Of a stretch of DNA of 64,000 bases, positions 51,706-61,056 are shown piece by piece; positions within the stretch are counted from its first letter, which is position 1, and each line of letters begins with the position of its first letter. Made by a program: the position numbers and the translations under genes. The notes beneath the pieces were generated by a model, which ran no database searches, had not been told where the DNA came from, and was given only the letters and a program-made list of their open reading frames with translations. The stretch is from Promicromonospora panici (lineage in GTDB: Bacteria; Actinomycetota; Actinomycetes; Actinomycetales; Cellulomonadaceae). The stretch spans positions 62,001-126,000 of the forward strand of contig NZ_UWYY01000007.1 of the NCBI RefSeq assembly GCF_900608595.1, written 5' to 3'.

Positions 51706-53238
51706 ATGCCGTACACGCACCATCTGCGCGTCTACCCGTCCGCCGAGCCGCTGAAGCGCACCGACCAGCTCGCCTGGAAGCTCGCGGAGCTCGCGACGGA
51801 CACCGTCGAACCCACCGCCGAGGTCACCGACATGGTGATCAACCGCGTGATCGACAACGCCTCCGTCGCCGCTGCCAGCCTGACCCGCGGGCCCGCCGTC
51901 GCCGCCCGCTCGCAGGCGCAGGCGCACCCGTACCGGCCCGGATCCACCGTGTTCGGCCTCGCCCCCGAGACGACGAGCAGCCCCGAGTGGGCCGCGTGGG
52001 CCAACGGCGTCGCCGTGCGTGAGCTCGATTTCCACGACACCTTCCTCGCCGCCGAGTACTCCCACCCGGGCGACAACATCCCGCCGATCCTCGCGGTGGC
52101 GCAGCACGCGGGCCGCACCGGCCGGGACCTGGTCCGCGGCATCGTGACCGGCTACGAGATCCAGGTGGACCTGGTCCGCACGATCAGCCTGCACAAGCAC
52201 AAGATCGACCATGTGGCGCACCTCGGCCCGTCGGCCGCTGCGGGCATCGGCACGCTGCTCGGGCTGGACACCGAGACGGTGTTCCAGGCGATCGGCCAGG
52301 CCCTGCACACCACCACGGCCACGCGGCAGAGCCGCAAGGGCCAGATCTCCACGTGGAAGGCGCACGCGCCGGCCTTCGCCGGCAAGCTCGCGATCGAGGC
52401 GGTGGACCGCGCCATGCGCGGCCAGACCTCCCCCGAGCCCATCTACGAGGGTGAGGACGGCGTCGTCGCCTGGCTCCTCGACGGGCCTGACGCCGCCTAC
52501 TCCGTGACACTGCCGGCAAACGGCGAGCCGCGGACCGGCATCCTCGACACGTACACCAAGGAGCACTCCGCGGAGTACCAGGCGCAGGCCATCATCGACA
52601 TGGCCCGCGCGCTCGGCAACGAGCGCCCCGAGCTGCGCGACCCGGCGAACATCGAGCGCATCGTGCTGCACACGAGCCACCACACGCACTACGTGATCGG
52701 CTCGGGCGCGAACGACCCGCAGAAGTACGACCCGACGGCGTCACGCGAGACCCTCGACCACTCGGTGCCCTACATCTTCACGGTTGCGCTGCAGGACGGC
52801 GGCTGGCACCACGTCGACTCCTACGCGCCCGAGCGCGCGCAGCGCCAGGACACGGTCGAGCTGTGGCACAAGGTCACCACGGCCGAGGACCCGGAGTGGA
52901 CGCGCCGCTACCACTCGACCGACCCGGCCGAGAAGGCGTTCGGCGGCCGCGTCGAGATCACGCTGACCAGCGGAGAGAAGGTGACCCGCGAGATCGCCGT
53001 CGCCGACGCCCATCCGCTGGGCGCCCGCCCGTTCGCCCGCGCGAACTACGTCGCCAAGTTCCGCACCCTGGCCGCCGGTGTCCTGGAGGACGCCGAGATC
53101 GAGCGCTTCCTCGGCCTGGCCGAGCGGCTGCCCGAGCTCACACCCGCCGAGGTCCGCGAGCTCACCATCGTCGCGGCGCCGGGTGTGCTGGACGCCGTGG
53201 CGGCGCCGTCGGGCCTGTTCGAGCTGGGGACGCGCTGA
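51706..53238 (+). CDS. prpD: 2-methylcitrate dehydratase
   Basis: 510 residues from ATG 51706 behind GAGGAAG. MmgE/PrpD family: [56 protein letters not shown], and the C-terminal lid domain [22 protein letters not shown]. It dehydrates 2-methylcitrate in propionate breakdown. The stop shares one base with the prpB start (TGATG). First of three genes prpDBC. Confidence 0.95.
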   Translation: MPYTHHLRVYPSAEPLKRTDQLAWKLAELATDTVEPTAEVTDMVINRVIDNASVAAASLTRGPAVAARSQAQAHPYRPGSTVFGLAPETTSSPEWAAWANGVAVRELDFHDTFLAAEYSHPGDNIPPILAVAQHAGRTGRDLVRGIVTGYEIQVDLVRTISLHKHKIDHVAHLGPSAAAGIGTLLGLDTETVFQAIGQALHTTTATRQSRKGQISTWKAHAPAFAGKLAIEAVDRAMRGQTSPEPIYEGEDGVVAWLLDGPDAAYSVTLPANGEPRTGILDTYTKEHSAEYQAQAIIDMARALGNERPELRDPANIERIVLHTSHHTHYVIGSGANDPQKYDPTASRETLDHSVPYIFTVALQDGGWHHVDSYAPERAQRQDTVELWHKVTTAEDPEWTRRYHSTDPAEKAFGGRVEITLTSGEKVTREIAVADAHPLGARPFARANYVAKFRTLAAGVLEDAEIERFLGLAERLPELTPAEVRELTIVAAPGVLDAVAAPSGLFELGTR

Positions 53239-54143
53239 TGCTCTACTCGAAGCTCACCCCCGCGGCCAAGCGCCGCGCGTTCCGCGAGGCCCTCGCCGGG
53301 CCGGAGATCCTGCGGCTGCCGGGCGCGTTCAACCCGCTCAGCGCGAAGCTGATCCAGGACAAGGGCTTCGACGGCGTCTACGTCTCCGGCGCCGTGCTCT
53401 CTGCCGACCTCGGCCTCCCCGACATCGGCCTGACCACCCTGACCGAGGTGGCCGGCCGGGCCGGGCAGATCGCCCGCGTCACCGACCTGCCCGTGCTCGC
53501 CGACGCCGACACCGGGTTCGGCGAGCCCATGAACGTCGCCCGCACGGTCCAGACCATGGAGGACGCCGGCGTGGCCGGCATCCACATCGAGGACCAGGTC
53601 AACCCCAAGCGGTGCGGTCACCTGGACGGCAAGGAGGTCGTCGGGCTCGACGACGCGGTCCGCCGCATCCGGGCCGCCGTCGACGGCCGCCGCGACCCCG
53701 ACTTCCTCATCATGGCGCGCACCGACGTGCGCGGCACGGAGTCTGGCGAGCGCGGCCTGCGGCTCGCGATCGACCGCGCCAAGGCCCTGGCCGATGCCGG
53801 GGCGGACGCGATCTTCCCCGAGGCGATGAAGGACCTTTCGGAGTTCGAGGCGGTCGCCTCAGCCCTCGACGTCCCCGTGCTGGCCAACATGACCGAGTTC
53901 GGCAAGTCCGAGCTGTTCACCGCCAAGCAGCTGCACGACGCCGGGGCGCAGCTCGTGATCTACCCCGTCACCCTGCTGCGCATCGCGATGGGTGCCGCCG
54001 AGCGGGCGCTGGACCAGATCTCGGCGTCGGGCACTCAGGACGCGCTGGTTCCGGAGATGCAGACGCGGGCGCGGCTCTACGAGCTCACCGACTACGCGGC
54101 CTACAACCACTTCGACTCGAACGTCTTCACCTACAAGCCCTGA
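53238..54143 (+). CDS. prpB: 2-methylisocitrate lyase
   Basis: 301 residues from ATG 53238, sharing one base with the prpD stop. Isocitrate-lyase superfamily: GFDGVYVSGAVLSADLGLPD, DADTGFGEP, HIEDQVNPKRCGHLDGK with the catalytic Cys (KRCGH) and ARTDVRG. It cleaves 2-methylisocitrate to pyruvate and succinate. Followed 31 bp later by prpC. Confidence 0.96.
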   Translation: MLYSKLTPAAKRRAFREALAGPEILRLPGAFNPLSAKLIQDKGFDGVYVSGAVLSADLGLPDIGLTTLTEVAGRAGQIARVTDLPVLADADTGFGEPMNVARTVQTMEDAGVAGIHIEDQVNPKRCGHLDGKEVVGLDDAVRRIRAAVDGRRDPDFLIMARTDVRGTESGERGLRLAIDRAKALADAGADAIFPEAMKDLSEFEAVASALDVPVLANMTEFGKSELFTAKQLHDAGAQLVIYPVTLLRIAMGAAERALDQISASGTQDALVPEMQTRARLYELTDYAAYNHFDSNVFTYKP

Positions 54144-54174
54144 CCCCGTCATGCCAGGACACGAAGGAGTGCCA

Positions 54175-55290
54175 ATGCCCGAGACCACGGAGATCCGCAA
54201 GGGTCTGGCCGGCGTCGTCGCCGACACGTCGGCGATCTCGAAGGTCAACCCCGAGACCAACTCGCTCCTGTACCGGGGCTATCCGGTGCAGGAGCTGGCG
54301 GCGAAGAAGAGCTTCGAGGAGGTCGCCTACCTGCTGTGGCACGGCGAGCTGCCGACGCCCGCGCAGCTCACCGAGCAGACCGCGACCGAGCGCGTGCACC
54401 GCGAGCTGCCGGACAACGTCCGCGACGCCATCCTCGAGCTGCCCACCGACTGCCACCCCATGGACGTGTGCCGCACCGCGGTCTCGATCCTGGGGGCTCA
54501 CGACCCGCAGGCCGAGGACTCCTCCGTCGAGGCGGAGCTCGCCAAGTCGCTGCGGCTGTGGGCGGTCCTGCCCGCCGTCGTCGCGCTGGACCAGCGCCGT
54601 CGGCACGGCCAGGAGCTCGTGCACCCGCGCGAGGACCTCGGCTACTCCGCGAACTTCCTGTGGATGACCTTCGGCAAGGAGGCGGAGCCCGCCGTCGTGC
54701 AGGCTTTCGAGGCCTCGATGGTGCTGTACGCGGAGCACTCGTTCAACGCGTCCACGTTCACGGCGCGCGTCATCACCTCGACGCTCGCCGACCTGCACTC
54801 GGCGGTCACGGGCGCCATCGGCGCGCTCAAGGGCCCGCTGCACGGCGGGGCCAACGAGGCGGTGCAGGCCACGTTCGAGGAGATCGGCTCGGCCGACAAG
54901 GCCGAGGCGTGGCTCGAGGACGCGCTGGCGAACAAGAAGAAGATCATGGGGTTCGGCCACCGGGTCTACAAGCACGGCGACTCGCGCGTGCCGACCATGC
55001 GGTCCGTGCTCGGTGACCTGGCCGAACACTTCGGGCAGACCGAGGTGCTCGACCTGTACGACACCCTCGAGAACGCCATGGGAAGCCGCAAGAACATCAA
55101 GCCGAACCTGGACTACCCGGCCGGCCCGGCGTACCACCTGATGGGCTTCGACACGAACATCTTCACGCCGCTGTTCGTGGCCTCCCGCATCACGGGCTGG
55201 ACGGCGCACATCATGGAGCAGCGGGCGGACAACTCGCTGATCCGGCCGGTGTGCGAGTACACGGGACCGGAGCAGCGCGAGGTCCCCTGA
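54175..55290 (+). CDS. prpC: 2-methylcitrate synthase
   Basis: 371 residues from ATG 54175 behind AAGGAG; an in-frame ATG at 54151 lacks this spacing. Citrate synthase fold with GPLHGGANEAV (catalytic His), MGFGHRVYKHGDSRVP (second His) and the acid in the region FDTNIFTPLFVASRITGW. Length and the prpDB context identify the methylcitrate enzyme, which condenses propionyl-CoA and oxaloacetate. Confidence 0.95.
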   Translation: MPETTEIRKGLAGVVADTSAISKVNPETNSLLYRGYPVQELAAKKSFEEVAYLLWHGELPTPAQLTEQTATERVHRELPDNVRDAILELPTDCHPMDVCRTAVSILGAHDPQAEDSSVEAELAKSLRLWAVLPAVVALDQRRRHGQELVHPREDLGYSANFLWMTFGKEAEPAVVQAFEASMVLYAEHSFNASTFTARVITSTLADLHSAVTGAIGALKGPLHGGANEAVQATFEEIGSADKAEAWLEDALANKKKIMGFGHRVYKHGDSRVPTMRSVLGDLAEHFGQTEVLDLYDTLENAMGSRKNIKPNLDYPAGPAYHLMGFDTNIFTPLFVASRITGWTAHIMEQRADNSLIRPVCEYTGPEQREVP

Positions 55291-55493
55291 CGGCAAATCC
55301 GGACGCCCGTTCCGAACTCCCAGGTGACACCCCTAGGATTTATGGACGGGCGTCCGACTACGCACCGGGCAAAGCTGATTTCTCGCACGATGCGGACCAT
55401 CTGGTCGGGCTGCACGCCACGCGGACGCCACGAGAGAGACCGATGACCCGGCAATCTCGTGACATTGAGGCAGACTGAGAGGTGGAAAAGATT
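55291..55493. promoter_or_regulatory. prpC-crp intergenic region with an inverted repeat around a promoter-like site
   Basis: 203 bp. GGACGCCCGT (55301-55310) and ACGGGCGTCC (55346-55355) form a perfect 10-bp inverted repeat. Inside is TAGGAT (55334-55339), a good -10, with TTCCGA about 18 bp upstream as a weak -35. This looks like the crp promoter enclosed by an operator, or a terminator for prpDBC overlapping it. Confidence 0.5.
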
Positions 55494-56207
55494 ATGGACG
55501 AAAGTCCCCGACACGTGAGGACACCACTGGTGGACGACGAAGTCGTACTCTCTGCCCCCCTCTTCGCGGACATGGAAGGCGAGGAGACACGCGCGCTCTT
55601 CGAGTCCATGGTGCCCGTGGAGCTGGTCCGGGGTGACGTGCTCTTCCGCGAGGGCGAACCGGGTGACCGGCTGTATGTCATCGCGCAGGGCAAGATCAAG
55701 CTGGGTCGCCGGTCGAGTGATGGCCGCGAGAACCTGCTCTCGATCCTGGGCCCGGGCGAGATGTTCGGGGAGCTCTCCCTGTTCGACCCGGGTCCCCGCA
55801 CCGCGTCCGCCTCGTCCGTGTCGGACTCCGTGGTCTACGAGCTGCGTCACGAGTCGCTCGTGCGCTGGATCGCCGACCACCCGGGTGTCGCCACCCAGCT
55901 GCTCGGCGCGCTGGCGCGCCGGCTGCGCCGCACGAACGAGACGCTCGCGGACCTCGTGTTCTCCGACGTCCCGGGGCGGGTGGCCAAGGCCCTGCTGGAC
56001 CTGTCGACCCGCTTCGGCGAGCCCAACGACGACGGCATCCGTGTGGCCCACGACCTCACGCAGGAGGAGCTGGCGCAGCTCGTCGGCGCCTCGCGCGAGA
56101 CCGTGAACAAGGCGCTTGCCGACTTCGCGACCCGAGGATGGGTACGGCGCGAGGGGCGGGCTGTGGTGCTGCTGGATCTTGATCGGCTGGAGCGACGGGC
56201 GCGCTGA
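55494..56207 (+). CDS. crp: Crp/GlxR-type transcriptional regulator
   Basis: 237 residues from ATG 55494; GTG 55482 is an in-frame alternative. Cyclic-nucleotide domain: LVRGDVLFREGEPGDRLYVIAQGKIKLGR and GPGEMFGELSLFDPGPRTASA, where FGELSLFDPGPRTA is the cAMP-binding cassette. The C-terminal HTH is LTQEELAQLVGASRETVNKALADFATRGWV. It matches the global actinobacterial Crp/GlxR group. The first 25 residues are a variable extension. It stands next to nth in many Actinobacteria; here the prp genes lie between. Confidence 0.93.
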   Translation: MDESPRHVRTPLVDDEVVLSAPLFADMEGEETRALFESMVPVELVRGDVLFREGEPGDRLYVIAQGKIKLGRRSSDGRENLLSILGPGEMFGELSLFDPGPRTASASSVSDSVVYELRHESLVRWIADHPGVATQLLGALARRLRRTNETLADLVFSDVPGRVAKALLDLSTRFGEPNDDGIRVAHDLTQEELAQLVGASRETVNKALADFATRGWVRREGRAVVLLDLDRLERRAR

Positions 56208-56235
56208 GTCGCGCGGTCGAGACCGAGGATTGAAG

Positions 56236-56293
56236 TCGGCAGAAAGTCAGGTGATCGGCAGCTCGGACTGCCGGACACCTGACTTTCTGCCGA
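56236..56293. repeat. Two-tier palindrome between crp and a convergent gene
   Basis: Outer arms TCGGCAGAAAGTCAGGTG (56236-56253) and CACCTGACTTTCTGCCGA (56276-56293) are perfect 18-bp complements; inner CGGCAG (56256-56261) and CTGCCG (56268-56273) enclose a 6-nt loop. The CGGCAG motif thus occurs in both tiers. No T-run. It may end both convergent transcripts. Confidence 0.87.
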
Positions 56294-56322
56294 TGATGCG
56301 CGGCTGCGTGAATGGGCTCGGG

Positions 56323-56625
56323 TCAGGGCAGTCCGGTGAAGGGGAAGACGAGCCCGAAGATCAGGGCTGCGGCCGCCCACAGCCATATCGACCGGAATCT
56401 TCGCGACGAAGCAACTCCCACCAGCACCGGGACCGCAAGTAGCACGGCTGACACCAGGAAATAACTGGACGCGCTCCGGTAGTCCGGCTCAGTGCATTCC
56501 ATGAGGCAGCCTCCGGCTGACGCGAATCCAGCGACAATCGTCAGCCCGAGTGGAACCGCCACGACGATTCCGGCGCCAATGACAAATAACGCCGTCGCGA
56601 CCGGCTGGCGCGGCGGTGGCGTCAT
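56323..56625 (-). CDS. Small membrane protein of unknown function
   Basis: 100 residues with three hydrophobic segments (about 10-34, 54-73, 80-98). Two cysteines (CLMEC) lie in the outer loop. Not recognised as a known family. Codon use includes more A/T than neighbours, and the DNA from 56.32 to 56.70 kb is visibly AT-richer than the rest, so it may be a recent arrival or fast-evolving. Convergent with crp. Confidence 0.6.
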   Translation of the reverse strand: MTPPPRQPVATALFVIGAGIVVAVPLGLTIVAGFASAGGCLMECTEPDYRSASSYFLVSAVLLAVPVLVGVASSRRFRSIWLWAAAALIFGLVFPFTGLP

Positions 56626-56728
56626 CTTTCAGTTCCGACGATCCGCGTATCTCCGATTCTCGTGTCGCGACGCTGAACCCGAAACGATCTCGTCATCAGT
56701 GACCCGTACGGTCACTGATCTGCTCCCG

Positions 56729-57667
56729 TCAGGCGACCCGAGCCGTCAGCGTCATCAGCGTCGCCTCCGGGCGGCACGCGAAGCGGACCTGCGCGTAGCG
56801 CGACGTCCCGGCGCCCGCGGAGACGTGCAGCCACGTCGAGCCCTCGCCGCCCTCGCGGTCGGGCCGAGGGCCGGGCCAGCCGTGCAGGCCGGACGCCCGG
56901 CCGCGGTCCAGGTCGCAGTTCGTCACGAGCGCCCCGTAGAACGGCAGGCAGAGCTGCCCGCCGTGTGTGTGGCCGGCGATGATCGCGTCGACGCCGTCGT
57001 CCTTCAGCTGGTTCAGCGCCCGCTTGTACGGCGCGTGCACGACGCCGAGGCGCAGGACGGCGTCCTCCTCACCGGGCACGCGGCCCGGCTCCGGCATGAG
57101 ATCACGGTCGAGGTGCGGGTCGTCCATGCCGACCAGCCCGACCGTGCGCCCGTCCCGGAGCTCGACGAGGCCCCGGCTGTTGTTGAGGTCCACCCAGCCG
57201 GCGTCGGTGAACGCCTTGGCGAGCGACTCGGTAGGCAGCGCGACCTTGTCCTCACGCTCCACGCGGGCGTCTGCCAGGAGGTACCGGGCCGGGTTCTTGA
57301 ACGTCGGCGCGAAGTAGTCGTTCGACCCCATGACGAACGCGCCGGGAACGTCCATGAGCTGGCCAAGGACGTCGAGGAGCGGGGCCAGCGACCGCTCGTG
57401 CCCGAAGTTGTCACCCGTGTTGATCACGAGGTCGGGCTCGAACCCTGCCAGCGACCGCACCCAGGCCTGCTTGGTGCGCTGGCTCGGCGTGAGATGCAGG
57501 TCGGAGACGTGGAGCACCCGGATCGGCCGCTGCCCCGGGGGCAGCACCGGCAGGGTCACCCGGCGCACGTGGAACAGCTTGGTCTCCACATGCGCGTACG
57601 CCAGCCCGGCGACGGCAATGCCCCCGGCGATCCCGAGAGCCTTGCCGACGTTACCCAGCGTCCCCAT
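56729..57667 (-). CDS. Metallophosphoesterase
   Basis: 312 residues. One N-terminal membrane segment (about 8-26) then a calcineurin-type domain: LHVSDLHLTPSQ (DxH), LVINTGDNFGH (GD), VMGSNDYFAP (GN[HD] variant), VVHAPYKRAL and IIAGHTHGGQLCLP. It binds two metals and hydrolyses phosphoesters or pyrophosphates, possibly lipid-linked in view of the anchor (YkuE-like). It starts five bases after the penicillin-binding protein stop, a conserved actinobacterial pair. Confidence 0.93.
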   Translation of the reverse strand: MGTLGNVGKALGIAGGIAVAGLAYAHVETKLFHVRRVTLPVLPPGQRPIRVLHVSDLHLTPSQRTKQAWVRSLAGFEPDLVINTGDNFGHERSLAPLLDVLGQLMDVPGAFVMGSNDYFAPTFKNPARYLLADARVEREDKVALPTESLAKAFTDAGWVDLNNSRGLVELRDGRTVGLVGMDDPHLDRDLMPEPGRVPGEEDAVLRLGVVHAPYKRALNQLKDDGVDAIIAGHTHGGQLCLPFYGALVTNCDLDRGRASGLHGWPGPRPDREGGEGSTWLHVSAGAGTSRYAQVRFACRPEATLMTLTARVA

Positions 57668-57672
57668 ACAGA

Positions 57673-60045
57673 TCAGTCGTTCCCGTTGTTGCCGCCGCCA
57701 TTGCCGTTCCCGCCCTCGTTGCCGCCGGAGTCGCCCCCGCCGTCGCCCGAGTCACCGGAGTCGCCCGAATCCGAGTCACCGCTGTCGGAGTCGGAGTCAT
57801 CGTCATTGTTGTTCAGCCTCGGCGGGGCCGGAGCCTTGCCGACAAGATTCGGGTCAGGCGCGGGGAACGCCGTCTTCGGCAGGTCCACGACGGCCTGGTC
57901 CATGTACCGGCGCCAGGTGGGGACAGCCGCGGCGGAACCGTACAGCCAATCGACCTTTGCTGAGGGGTCGTACCAGGTGGTCGCTGGCAGGATGACGTTC
58001 GGGTGCTCGACCTCGCCGCTGGCCTCGCCGACCCAGACCGATGTGGAGAGGTTGGGCGTGAACCCGGTGAACCAACTTTGCGTGGCGCCGTTCGTCGTAC
58101 CGGTCTTGCCCGCCACCGGGCGACCGTCGGCGAGACCGGGCGCGATCGTCCAGGCCGTGCCCCAGGGACTGGTGCTGAACACCTTCGTCAGGGCGTACGC
58201 CATGGTGTTGGCGACGTTGGGCTCCAGGGTCTGCTTGCAGTTGGCCGACGGCACCTTCATCTTCTTGCCGTCGTGGTCCTTTACCTCAAGGATCGCGATC
58301 GGCTCGCAGTACGTGCCGCTCGATGCGAAGGTGGCGAACGCCGCAGCCTGGTTGAGGGGCGTCGAGGCCTGCGTGCCGAGCGTCATCGACGCGAACACGT
58401 CGATGTCCCTTTGCTGCGGGTTATCGATCGTCCGGAACTTACTTTCGCCCTCGTAGGTTAGCCCTGACGTCATCGGCCGGAAGCCGACGTCCCACGCCGT
58501 CTTCTGCAGGTTGCAGAGGTCGAGCTGCTGCGACATGCGGGCGTAGACCGTGTTCAGGGACTGGAACGTACCCTGAAGGACGGACACGTTCCCGCCCGTG
58601 GACCCTTCTACGTTGCCCACGGGCCACTGCACGTGCGGCAAGTTCCCCTGGCAACCGGTGGCTGTGAACTCGCTCTGGTACGGAGCGTAAGGGCCCGCGC
58701 TCACCATGTCGTTGAGCTGGTGCCCGCTACGCAGCCACTCGGCCAGGACGTACGGCTTGAAGTTCGACCCCACCGGGAACCCGCGCGAGTTGCCGTGGTT
58801 GTAGTCGGCCGAGTAGTTCTGCGCGGTCGTGCCCGGATCAGGCTCGGCACTCACGTCGTACGGGAGGTTCTGCGCCATCGACCTGATCTGCCCGGTGCCC
58901 GGCTCGACCGACGTCACCGCCGCCTCCAGACCGTAGGCGTTATCCCCCGGCACTCCTTCAACAACGGTCTTCTCGGCGGCCTTCTGCATCTTCACGTCCA
59001 TCGTCGTGACGATCCTCAGCCCCCCGCGGTACAGGAGGTTGTAGCGGTCGTCCCGGGTCTTGCCGAACTCTGGGCTCGACATGATCTCCTTGATGACGTA
59101 ATCACAGAAGAAGGCCGAGCCGCCCGCGGAGTCGCATCCGACGTCCAGCGGCTGGACGTCAAGGGTGTCCGACACCTTCGTCGCCATCGCCTCGTCCCGC
59201 TGCTCGGTCGTGATGTAGTTGAGCTGCCACATCTTGCCGATCACGAGGTCGCGACGCACCTTTGCGTCCTTGGGGTTCTGTACCGGGTCGAACTTGCTCG
59301 GCGCCTTGGTGATCCCGGCGATCGTCGCGGCCTCGACCACCGAGAGGTCCTTCGCGGACTTGTTGAAGTAGTGCTGCGATGCCGTCTCGACGCCGTACAC
59401 GCTCCAGCCGAACTGAGCGATGTTGAGGTAGCCCTCCAGGATCTCGTCCTTGGACATCCGCTTCTCGAGCGCGATGGACAGCTTCGCCTCGCGGAGCTTC
59501 CGGCTGAGCGAGTCCTCGCGGGCCTCCATCACGCCGAACGTGTCGCCGGTCCGGTCGGACTCCTCGATGAGCACGTTCTTCACGTACTGCTGCGTGAGGG
59601 TCGAGGCCCCCTGCATGTCGCCGCCGCCGAAGTTCTTCACTGCGGCGCGCGAGATGCCCTCAGGGTCCACGCCGCCGTGATCGTAGAAGCGCTCGTCCTC
59701 GATGGCGATGACGGCGTTCTTCATGTTGTCCGACACCTTGTCGAGCGGCACGACGATGCGGTTCTGGGCGTAGAACGTGGCCAGCTTCGTCTTGTTGTCG
59801 CTCGCGTAGATCGTCGACTGCTCCGACAGCGGCCCCGGAACCAGCTCCTCAGGCAGCTCGTCGAAGACCTCGACGCCTGTGTCGACGGCGGTGTCCACGC
59901 CCGAGGCCAGCGGAATCACCAGTCCGGCCGCGATCACGCCACCAGCGCCTGCGGTGAGCACGAATGCGAGAAGGAGTCCGATGAGCTGTGCCGCGGGAAT
60001 GGTCCGAGTGATCCGGCGCGGCTCGCGAGGGTTCGCCATGGCCAT
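57673..60045 (-). CDS. Class A penicillin-binding protein (transglycosylase/transpeptidase)
   Basis: 790 residues. TAACCT seven bases before ATG 60045 suggests a leaderless start. One membrane anchor (about 20-45). GT51 domain: IAIEDERFYDHGGVDPEG (catalytic Glu near 116), QGASTLTQQYVKN, RKLREAKLSIALEKRMSKDEILEGYLN. Transpeptidase: SNFK in GSNFKPYVLAEWL (near 428), SLN in FQSLNTVYARM and KTGT in VAGKTGTTNGATQSWF (near 645). It ends in a Ser/Asp/Gly/Asn-rich low-complexity tail of about 60 residues. It builds and crosslinks peptidoglycan at the outer membrane face. Coupled with the metallophosphoesterase. Confidence 0.95.
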   Translation of the reverse strand: MAMANPREPRRITRTIPAAQLIGLLLAFVLTAGAGGVIAAGLVIPLASGVDTAVDTGVEVFDELPEELVPGPLSEQSTIYASDNKTKLATFYAQNRIVVPLDKVSDNMKNAVIAIEDERFYDHGGVDPEGISRAAVKNFGGGDMQGASTLTQQYVKNVLIEESDRTGDTFGVMEAREDSLSRKLREAKLSIALEKRMSKDEILEGYLNIAQFGWSVYGVETASQHYFNKSAKDLSVVEAATIAGITKAPSKFDPVQNPKDAKVRRDLVIGKMWQLNYITTEQRDEAMATKVSDTLDVQPLDVGCDSAGGSAFFCDYVIKEIMSSPEFGKTRDDRYNLLYRGGLRIVTTMDVKMQKAAEKTVVEGVPGDNAYGLEAAVTSVEPGTGQIRSMAQNLPYDVSAEPDPGTTAQNYSADYNHGNSRGFPVGSNFKPYVLAEWLRSGHQLNDMVSAGPYAPYQSEFTATGCQGNLPHVQWPVGNVEGSTGGNVSVLQGTFQSLNTVYARMSQQLDLCNLQKTAWDVGFRPMTSGLTYEGESKFRTIDNPQQRDIDVFASMTLGTQASTPLNQAAAFATFASSGTYCEPIAILEVKDHDGKKMKVPSANCKQTLEPNVANTMAYALTKVFSTSPWGTAWTIAPGLADGRPVAGKTGTTNGATQSWFTGFTPNLSTSVWVGEASGEVEHPNVILPATTWYDPSAKVDWLYGSAAAVPTWRRYMDQAVVDLPKTAFPAPDPNLVGKAPAPPRLNNNDDDSDSDSGDSDSGDSGDSGDGGGDSGGNEGGNGNGGGNNGND

Positions 60046-60166
60046 GCGCCCAGGTTACGGGGTGTCCCTGACAGAGCGCGCCCAAACTCGATCCGCCCGT
60101 GTGCAGGTCTCGTGGGGAATCACCATCCGCGATCGCCGTCGTCGATCGCGGGCTAGCATCACTGCC

Positions 60167-60334
60167 ATGGCAACGAAGTGGGAGTACGCGACGATCCCCC
60201 TCCTCATTCACAACACCAAGGCGATCCTCGATCAGTGGGGCTCGGACGGCTGGGAGCTCGTGCAGGTGGTCCCCGGACCCGACGGCACCGGGCTCGTCGC
60301 CTACCTGAAGCGACCCAATGGCGGCGACGCATGA
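60167..60334 (+). CDS. DUF4177 family small protein
   Basis: 55 residues from ATG 60167; TAGCAT seven bases upstream fits a leaderless -10. KWEYATIPLLIHNTKAILDQWGSDGWELVQVV is the DUF4177 pattern. These small beta-rich proteins have no known activity. Its stop overlaps the ridA start (ATGA), so the pair is translationally coupled, a common actinobacterial arrangement next to a class A PBP. Confidence 0.88.
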   Translation: MATKWEYATIPLLIHNTKAILDQWGSDGWELVQVVPGPDGTGLVAYLKRPNGGDA

Positions 60335-60798
60335 GCCACGAGAAGCGCCTCGCCGAACTGGGCATCACGCTCCCCGAGGTGGCGGCCCCGGTCGCGGCGT
60401 ACGTGCCGGCCGTGCAGACCGGCCGCTACGTCTACACCTCGGGCCAGCTGCCCTTCACCGAGGGCGCACTTCCGGCCACCGGCAAGGTCGGCGAGGGCGA
60501 GGGTCTGGTCTCCCCCGAGGACGCCGCACGCTATGCCCGCATCTGCGCGCTCAACGCGCTGGCCGCCGTCCGGTCGGTCACCGGTTCCCTCGATGCGATC
60601 TCCCGGATCGTGAAGGTCGTCGGCTTCGTCGCCAGCGATCCCGCCTTCACCGGCCAGCCCGGCGTGATCAACGGCGCCTCCTCGGTGCTCGGCGAGGTCT
60701 TCGGCGACGCCGGCCTGCACGCCCGCTCGGCGGTCGGTGTGGCGGTTCTCCCGCTCGACTCGCCGGTCGAGGTGGAGCTCGTCGTCGAGCTGGCGTAA
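60331..60798 (+). CDS. RidA family protein
   Basis: 155 residues from ATG 60331, overlapping the DUF4177 stop. YjgF/YER057c fold: YVPAVQTGRYVYTSGQLPF, ALNALAAVRSVTGSLDAISRIVKVVGFV and HARSAVGVAVLPLDSPVEVELVVEL. The key Arg is present in HARSAVGV. RidA proteins hydrolyse reactive imine or enamine intermediates. It is the longer RidA subgroup with an N-terminal extension of about 15 residues. Confidence 0.93.
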   Translation: MSHEKRLAELGITLPEVAAPVAAYVPAVQTGRYVYTSGQLPFTEGALPATGKVGEGEGLVSPEDAARYARICALNALAAVRSVTGSLDAISRIVKVVGFVASDPAFTGQPGVINGASSVLGEVFGDAGLHARSAVGVAVLPLDSPVEVELVVELA

Positions 60799-60810
60799 CG
60801 GCTCCGCAGC

Positions 60811-60864
60811 GGCCCGGAACGGGAGTGATCGGACCCACTATGGATTCGGTTTCCGTTCCGGGCC
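60811..60864. repeat. Inverted repeat between ridA and tRNA-Pro
   Basis: GGCCCGGAACGG (60811-60822) and CCGTTCCGGGCC (60853-60864), perfect 12-bp complements around a 30-nt centre. It begins 13 bases after the ridA stop, so it may terminate that operon. Its right arm overlaps a likely tRNA promoter -35 (TTCCGT), with TATTCT at 60875-60880 as -10. Confidence 0.75.
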
Positions 60865-60930
60865 ATGCGTCGGCTATTCTGAGCAGGCTTCCGCGGAAGG
60901 GCTTCGTGCCTGTCGTGCGGTGGAATCCAT

Positions 60931-61007
<77 letters not shown>

Positions 61008-61011
61008 TGTG

Positions 61012-61056
61012 AAAAGGCCCTCTGACCAGCAGAAATGCTTGGTTGGAGGGCCTTTT
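61012..61056 (+). terminator. Rho-independent terminator of tRNA-Pro
   Basis: AAAAGGCCCTC (61012-61022) pairs perfectly with GAGGGCCTTTT (61046-61056), ending in four T. It starts four bases after the tRNA CCA. This is the only classical intrinsic terminator I see in the window. Confidence 0.88.
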
